From an uncultured Pelagimonas sp. (GTDB lineage Bacteria; Pseudomonadota; Alphaproteobacteria; Rhodobacterales; Rhodobacteraceae), in the NCBI GenBank assembly GCA_947497905.1, contig CANMIH010000003.1, positions 210,824 to 274,823 of the forward strand: a stretch of DNA of 64,000 nucleotides. The letters are read 5' to 3'. The number at the start of each line of letters is the position of its first letter. The stretch's first letter is position 1. Under the pieces are notes generated by a model. That model did not search any database. It was not told the origin of the DNA and saw only the letters and a program-made list of their open reading frames with translations. Below are positions 60,853-64,000 of the stretch, piece by piece. The position numbers were made by a program, and so were the translations under genes.

Positions 60853-62265
60853 ATGTCACTGAAGGCCACGGATCAGACATTTATTGACGGGCTGCGTGCG
60901 CACCTCCCCGAAAACACCATCCGAGAGGCCGAAGCACGCCATCTGGAAGAGCCGCGTGGCAAATGGCGCGGCATCTCACGCTGGGTCGCCTTGCCTCGCA
61001 CGGTCGAAGATGTGTCCGCCATCGTTACAGCCTGCCACAAGGCGCGCGTTGGACTTGTCCCCTATGGCGGTGGTACAGGCCTTGTTGGCGGACAGGTGAT
61101 GCCCGATGGCCCGGCCCCTCTGCTGATGTCTCTTGAGCGTATGAATGCCATACGTGCGACCTATGCTGAGGAAAATGTCCTCATCGCCGAGGCTGGCGCA
61201 GTTCTGGCCGAGGTACAAACGGCCGCAGACGCGGCCAACCGCCTGTTTCCTTTATCCCTGGCATCTGAGGGATCGGCGCAGATCGGTGGATTGCTGTCCA
61301 CCAATGCCGGTGGTGTTAATGTCCTGCGATACGGCAATGCCCGCGATCAGGTGTTGGGATTGGAGGCCGTGCTACCGGATGGGCAAATCTGGCACGGTCT
61401 CAAGCGCCTTCGCAAAGACAACACAGGCTATGACCTGCGGCATTTGTTGATGGGGGCCGAAGGCACTTTGGGCGTGATCACCGCAGCGAGCCTGAAATTG
61501 GCCCCTCGTCCCGCACAAACCGGCACTGCCATGTTTGTTGTCCCCTCTCCTGCCGCGGCCCTCTCCTTACTGTCGCTGGCGCGGGATCTTTTGGGAGATG
61601 GGCTAAGCGCCTTTGAGCTCCTGCACCGTACTGGCTATGACTTTCTGTCCGAAACGCTCCCTGAGTTGCGCCAACCTTGGGCGGACGCGCCGGAATGGAG
61701 CATACTAACCGATCTTTCGCTGCCATTGGGACAAGATCCGACCACGGCGTTGGAGACATTATTTGAGAAAGCCTTTGAGGCCGGGTTGGTGTCCGACGGA
61801 TTGGTGGCGCAGTCGGAAACACAGGCGCTTGAATTTTGGAACGTGCGCGAGCATTTCCCCGAAGCCAATCGTAGGATTGGCTCCATCTCAAGTCATGACA
61901 TCTCTGTGCCCTTGAGCCTGATCCCCGACTTCATCGCCGAGGCCCGCGCAAGATTGACCGAACTGGGAAACTGGCGGATCAATTGCTTTGGCCATCTTGG
62001 GGACGGCAATCTGCACTTTAATGTCTTTCCACCCAAGGGCCACAGTCGGGATGAATTTGCATCGCAAAGCGCGGCGATCAAATCCTGTGTGCATGATGTT
62101 GTTCACGTTTATGACGGTTCGATCAGTGCGGAACATGGGATTGGTCGTTTGAAGGCCTCTGATCTAGAGACCTATGGCGACCCGGTGAAGCTGGCGGCGA
62201 TGCGCGCCATCAAACAGGCGCTGGATCCGCATGGCATCATGAACCCCGGCGCGGTGCTGCGCTAG
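60853..62265 (+). CDS. FAD-linked oxidase, D-2-hydroxy acid dehydrogenase type
   Basis: FAD-dependent oxidoreductase of 470 residues. The PP-loop FAD-binding part has GLVPYGGGTGLVGGQVM (about 70-86), LASEGSAQIGGLLSTNAGGVNVLRYGNARDQVLGLEAVLPDG, and C-terminal HLGDGNLHFNV with the metal-binding His site of GlcD/D-lactate/D-2-hydroxyglutarate dehydrogenases. The C-terminal SAEHGIGRLK is also diagnostic. The exact substrate is not settled; D-2-hydroxyglutarate is a candidate because it is produced in serine synthesis. Confidence 0.92.
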   Translation: MSLKATDQTFIDGLRAHLPENTIREAEARHLEEPRGKWRGISRWVALPRTVEDVSAIVTACHKARVGLVPYGGGTGLVGGQVMPDGPAPLLMSLERMNAIRATYAEENVLIAEAGAVLAEVQTAADAANRLFPLSLASEGSAQIGGLLSTNAGGVNVLRYGNARDQVLGLEAVLPDGQIWHGLKRLRKDNTGYDLRHLLMGAEGTLGVITAASLKLAPRPAQTGTAMFVVPSPAAALSLLSLARDLLGDGLSAFELLHRTGYDFLSETLPELRQPWADAPEWSILTDLSLPLGQDPTTALETLFEKAFEAGLVSDGLVAQSETQALEFWNVREHFPEANRRIGSISSHDISVPLSLIPDFIAEARARLTELGNWRINCFGHLGDGNLHFNVFPPKGHSRDEFASQSAAIKSCVHDVVHVYDGSISAEHGIGRLKASDLETYGDPVKLAAMRAIKQALDPHGIMNPGAVLR

Positions 62266-62274
62266 GTCATCGCC

Positions 62275-63120
62275 CTACTGCACCCGGAAGACACACCCAT
62301 CCGAGATAAGCTCGGGTGGTGTCAGACACAGCCCTTTGGCCACCTGAAACGCGGCAAGCACCTTTGGCACATAATCACGGGTTTCGACAAAGGCCGGCAC
62401 GCCGTCGTGTTTTCCGATGGAGTTTTCCCCGGCATTATATCCAGCAAGCATCAAAATCGGATCGCCCTCAAACTTCTCATGCAGGAAGTTCAGAAAGGCC
62501 ACACCACCGCGAATGTTCTGTTGCGCATCCAAAGCGTCTTCGACACCAAAGCGCGCGGCCGTTGCGGGCATAAGCTGCATCAACCCCTGAGCGCCCGCTT
62601 TGCTGACGGCATCCGCCCGTCCGCTTGATTCAACCGCCATAACCGCAAGCGCCAGGGCCGGAGATATGTTAGTCCCCACTGTCTCTATTAATAGGCTCCG
62701 CCCATGCGCTGAGGCGATGTCCTGCAAATGTTGCAGTCTCGGTGCCGCCACGGCCTGCCCCTGCGGTCCATTGGAGAGGGCAATAAGTGCCGCTTCCAGA
62801 CGGCCCGGTCCTGCGTCTTCGATTTTGGGGGAGACGGCCTGCCAGTACCAGCCGTATCGCGCATCTGGGTGCGACGGAGGCGCAGCCTGTCCCGAGGGTT
62901 CAGGCGTCACCGCAGGCGTTGCTTGCGTGGAGGGGGGAGGCAAAACGGCGGGATTGGCACGCGGCGCGATCTGTACAGTAATCCGTGGCCCCTCTCCTGC
63001 CTTTGGCGGTTTGACCCGTTTTGCTGAAAAATCGGGAAAGGCCGACTGCGCCTGACCCGAAACAGGTACTGATAGACAGGTGGCCAAGATCGCCACCAAT
63101 AAGATTCTCTTTTTAGACAC
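62275..63120 (-). CDS. Lytic transglycosylase-domain protein
   Basis: Secreted protein of 281 residues from GTG 63120, with a signal peptide of about 25 (ILLVAILATCLSVPVSGQAQ). A low-complexity linker rich in Pro and Ala (about 25-95) precedes an SLT domain: catalytic Glu in LAVMAVESSGRADAVSKAGAQGLMQLMPATAARFG, followed by LMLAGYNAGENSIGKHDGVPAFVETRDYV. The final residues contain two Cys (LCLTPPE, GCVFRVQ). Cuts peptidoglycan, possibly to let pili or secretion apparatus through. An ATG at 63213 exists but would put the signal peptide inside the protein. Confidence 0.9.
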   Translation of the reverse strand: MSKKRILLVAILATCLSVPVSGQAQSAFPDFSAKRVKPPKAGEGPRITVQIAPRANPAVLPPPSTQATPAVTPEPSGQAAPPSHPDARYGWYWQAVSPKIEDAGPGRLEAALIALSNGPQGQAVAAPRLQHLQDIASAHGRSLLIETVGTNISPALALAVMAVESSGRADAVSKAGAQGLMQLMPATAARFGVEDALDAQQNIRGGVAFLNFLHEKFEGDPILMLAGYNAGENSIGKHDGVPAFVETRDYVPKVLAAFQVAKGLCLTPPELISDGCVFRVQ

Positions 63121-63464
63121 TCTGCTCGATCCCTGTTCCGGGCCTTTTGTCGACAGTGTCTCACAAACAGGCCGTTTTTTCCACAGATGTTGCCAAAGGA
63201 TGAACAGTTCCACGGCATTTGAGAGGTTCAGTTAACCCCGATTTGGCGGAATTTTCGCACAAACCGAATATAATTACTTTATTTTCAACATCTTACATGA
63301 AACACACATTCTCCCTTGTTAAGTTCCAAAATCACTTCATTCCCGACAAAATCTCGCCCCAATGCGGGGGCTATATATCCACATACCGCAGCGGGACAGG
63401 CGAAAGAGAGAGCGCCAGCGACTTCCAAACCGGTGAGAGAAACAGAAGATTACGGAGAGAGACC
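63121..63464. other. Divergent intergenic region between the lytic transglycosylase and pilin genes
   Basis: About 344 bp without a gene. It holds an AT-rich stretch (63240-63340) suitable for promoters and, at 63356-63371, a GCCCC / GGGGC hairpin ahead of the pilin leader. A GGAGAGA ribosome site precedes the pilin start. No recognised operator. Confidence 0.5.
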
Positions 63465-63644
63465 ATGATGAAATTCCTTAGCACCTTCCGCAAAGACGAA
63501 GCTGGCGCAGTAACCGTTGACTGGGTTGTTCTGACCGCCGCCGTTGTTGGCCTGGCTATCGCTGCATACACCGCGATTGAAACCAACTCGAGCGCACTGA
63601 TCACCGCCGCTGGTGGCGCTGTCGCCGCTCAGGACGACTTCTAA
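63465..63644 (+). CDS. Flp-like type IVb pilin, copy 1
   Basis: Fifty-nine residues: a basic leader (MMKFLSTFRKDEAG), a processing site after Gly, then AVTVDWVVLTAAVVGLAIAAYTAI, a hydrophobic pilin helix, and a short polar tail. The usual Flp Glu at +5 is replaced by Asp in AVTVDW. Identical in protein sequence to copy 2. Followed by two small hairpins. Confidence 0.85.
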   Translation: MMKFLSTFRKDEAGAVTVDWVVLTAAVVGLAIAAYTAIETNSSALITAAGGAVAAQDDF

Positions 63645-63651
63645 GTTGATC

Positions 63652-63699
63652 GCGACCTGAGGGTCGCTGGTCCTTGGGCGCGCAGCCTAAATGCGCGCC
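63652..63699 (+). other. Two hairpins in the pilin gene spacer, copy 1
   Basis: GCGACC / GGTCGC (63652-63667) and GGCGCGCA / TGCGCGCC (63677-63699), with a loop of 7. The same pair occurs after copy 2 at 63930-63945 and 63955-63977. They may protect or terminate the pilin transcript. Confidence 0.6.
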
Positions 63700-63742
63700 A
63701 ATCAACCTAAATTTTCGCCCCCAGGGGCACCGGAGAAAACCG

Positions 63743-63922
63743 ATGATGAAATTCCTCAGCACCTTCCGCAAAGACGAAGCTGGCGCAGTAACCGTTGACT
63801 GGGTTGTTCTGACCGCCGCCGTTGTTGGCCTGGCTATCGCTGCTTACACCGCGATCGAAACCAATTCGAGCGCTCTGATCACCGCCGCTGGTGGCGCTGT
63901 CGCCGCTCAGGACGACTTCTAA
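63743..63922 (+). CDS. Flp-like type IVb pilin, copy 2
   Basis: Fifty-nine residues, protein identical to copy 1, with only a few silent base changes. The leader contains GGAGAA upstream of the start. The downstream spacer matches copy 1 to the window end. Co-expression of duplicated major pilin is inferred. Confidence 0.85.
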   Translation: MMKFLSTFRKDEAGAVTVDWVVLTAAVVGLAIAAYTAIETNSSALITAAGGAVAAQDDF

Positions 63923-64000
63923 GTTGATCGCGACCTGAAGGTCGCTGGTCCTTGGGCGCGCAGCCTAAATGCGCGCCAATCAACCTAAATTTTCGCCCCC

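Larger units (their letters stand above)
63465..64000 (+). repeat. Tandem duplication of a 278-bp pilin unit
   Basis: Start to start the two pilin genes are 278 bp apart (63465 and 63743), and coding plus spacer sequences, including both hairpins, are nearly identical. The second spacer is still matching the first when the window ends, so a further copy may follow. Confidence 0.85.

Overview
The window is ordinary-looking chromosome from a marine Roseobacter-group alphaproteobacterium (Rhodobacteraceae). The evidence is gene order: murA-DUF2948-hisD-UPF0262-phosphatase followed further on by infA-maf-RNase E/G-yacG; a phaZ/phaC/phaP polyhydroxybutyrate locus; tldD next to the aa3 oxidase operon (ctaC-ctaB-small membrane protein-ctaG-ctaE-SURF1) running into thrC and an M16 peptidase; and Flp-type pilins with a DW motif. 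No integrase, transposase, prophage, CRISPR array or restriction system was seen. Genus and replicon cannot be fixed from sequence alone.

Layout. 1-1.7 kb: zur and znuA diverge around two Zur-box-like sites. 1.7-4.2 kb: pxpB-pxpC-pxpA 5-oxoprolinase operon. 4.3-17.4 kb: one long minus-strand housekeeping block (yacG, RNase E/G, maf, infA, hisD, DUF2948, murA), into which a CN-hydrolase, a 1046-residue hybrid sensor kinase and small GNAT, SnoaL-like and STAS-like genes are interleaved. 17.6 kb: tRNA-Thr(GGT). 17.9-22.8 kb: a single very large gene for a repeat/NHL-propeller protein, the clearest accessory element. 23-30 kb: waaA, DUF1178, SDR, lysC, ptsP, rpiB. 30-39 kb: small accessory and transport genes (EcsC-like, GNATs, flavin reductase, hexapeptide acetyltransferase, SulP, a ribbon-helix-helix gene pair, a MerR/DUF2938 divergon, a proline-racemase-like protein, mtnP, LysE). 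39.5-46 kb: apt, phaZ, phaC, phaP, then scoA/scoB. 46-53 kb: ECF sigma factor with its membrane partner, topA, dprA, tldD. 53-62.3 kb: cytochrome oxidase biogenesis, thrC, M16 peptidase, GNAT, FAD-linked oxidase. 62.3-64 kb: lytic transglycosylase and a tandem duplication of a Flp-like pilin gene that may continue past the window end.

How the genes fit together. Carbon storage is the best-connected theme: phaC makes polyhydroxybutyrate, phaP coats the granule, phaZ mobilises it, and scoAB activates the acetoacetate formed on breakdown. Three copies of a CTGC-N3-GCAG motif sit upstream of phaC and phaP and match the known operator of the repressor PhaR, yet phaR is not in its usual place after phaP. 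The oxidase block contains subunits II and III, heme O synthase and the CtaG and SURF1 assembly factors, but not subunit I. The most novel material is the repeat/NHL protein beside tRNA-Thr, whose first four repeat units share an exact 474-bp period, together with several small unrecognised genes: the ribbon-helix-helix pair at 34.9-35.5 kb, the cysteine-less proline-racemase-like protein at 36.4-37.3 kb and the tandem pilins at the right edge.
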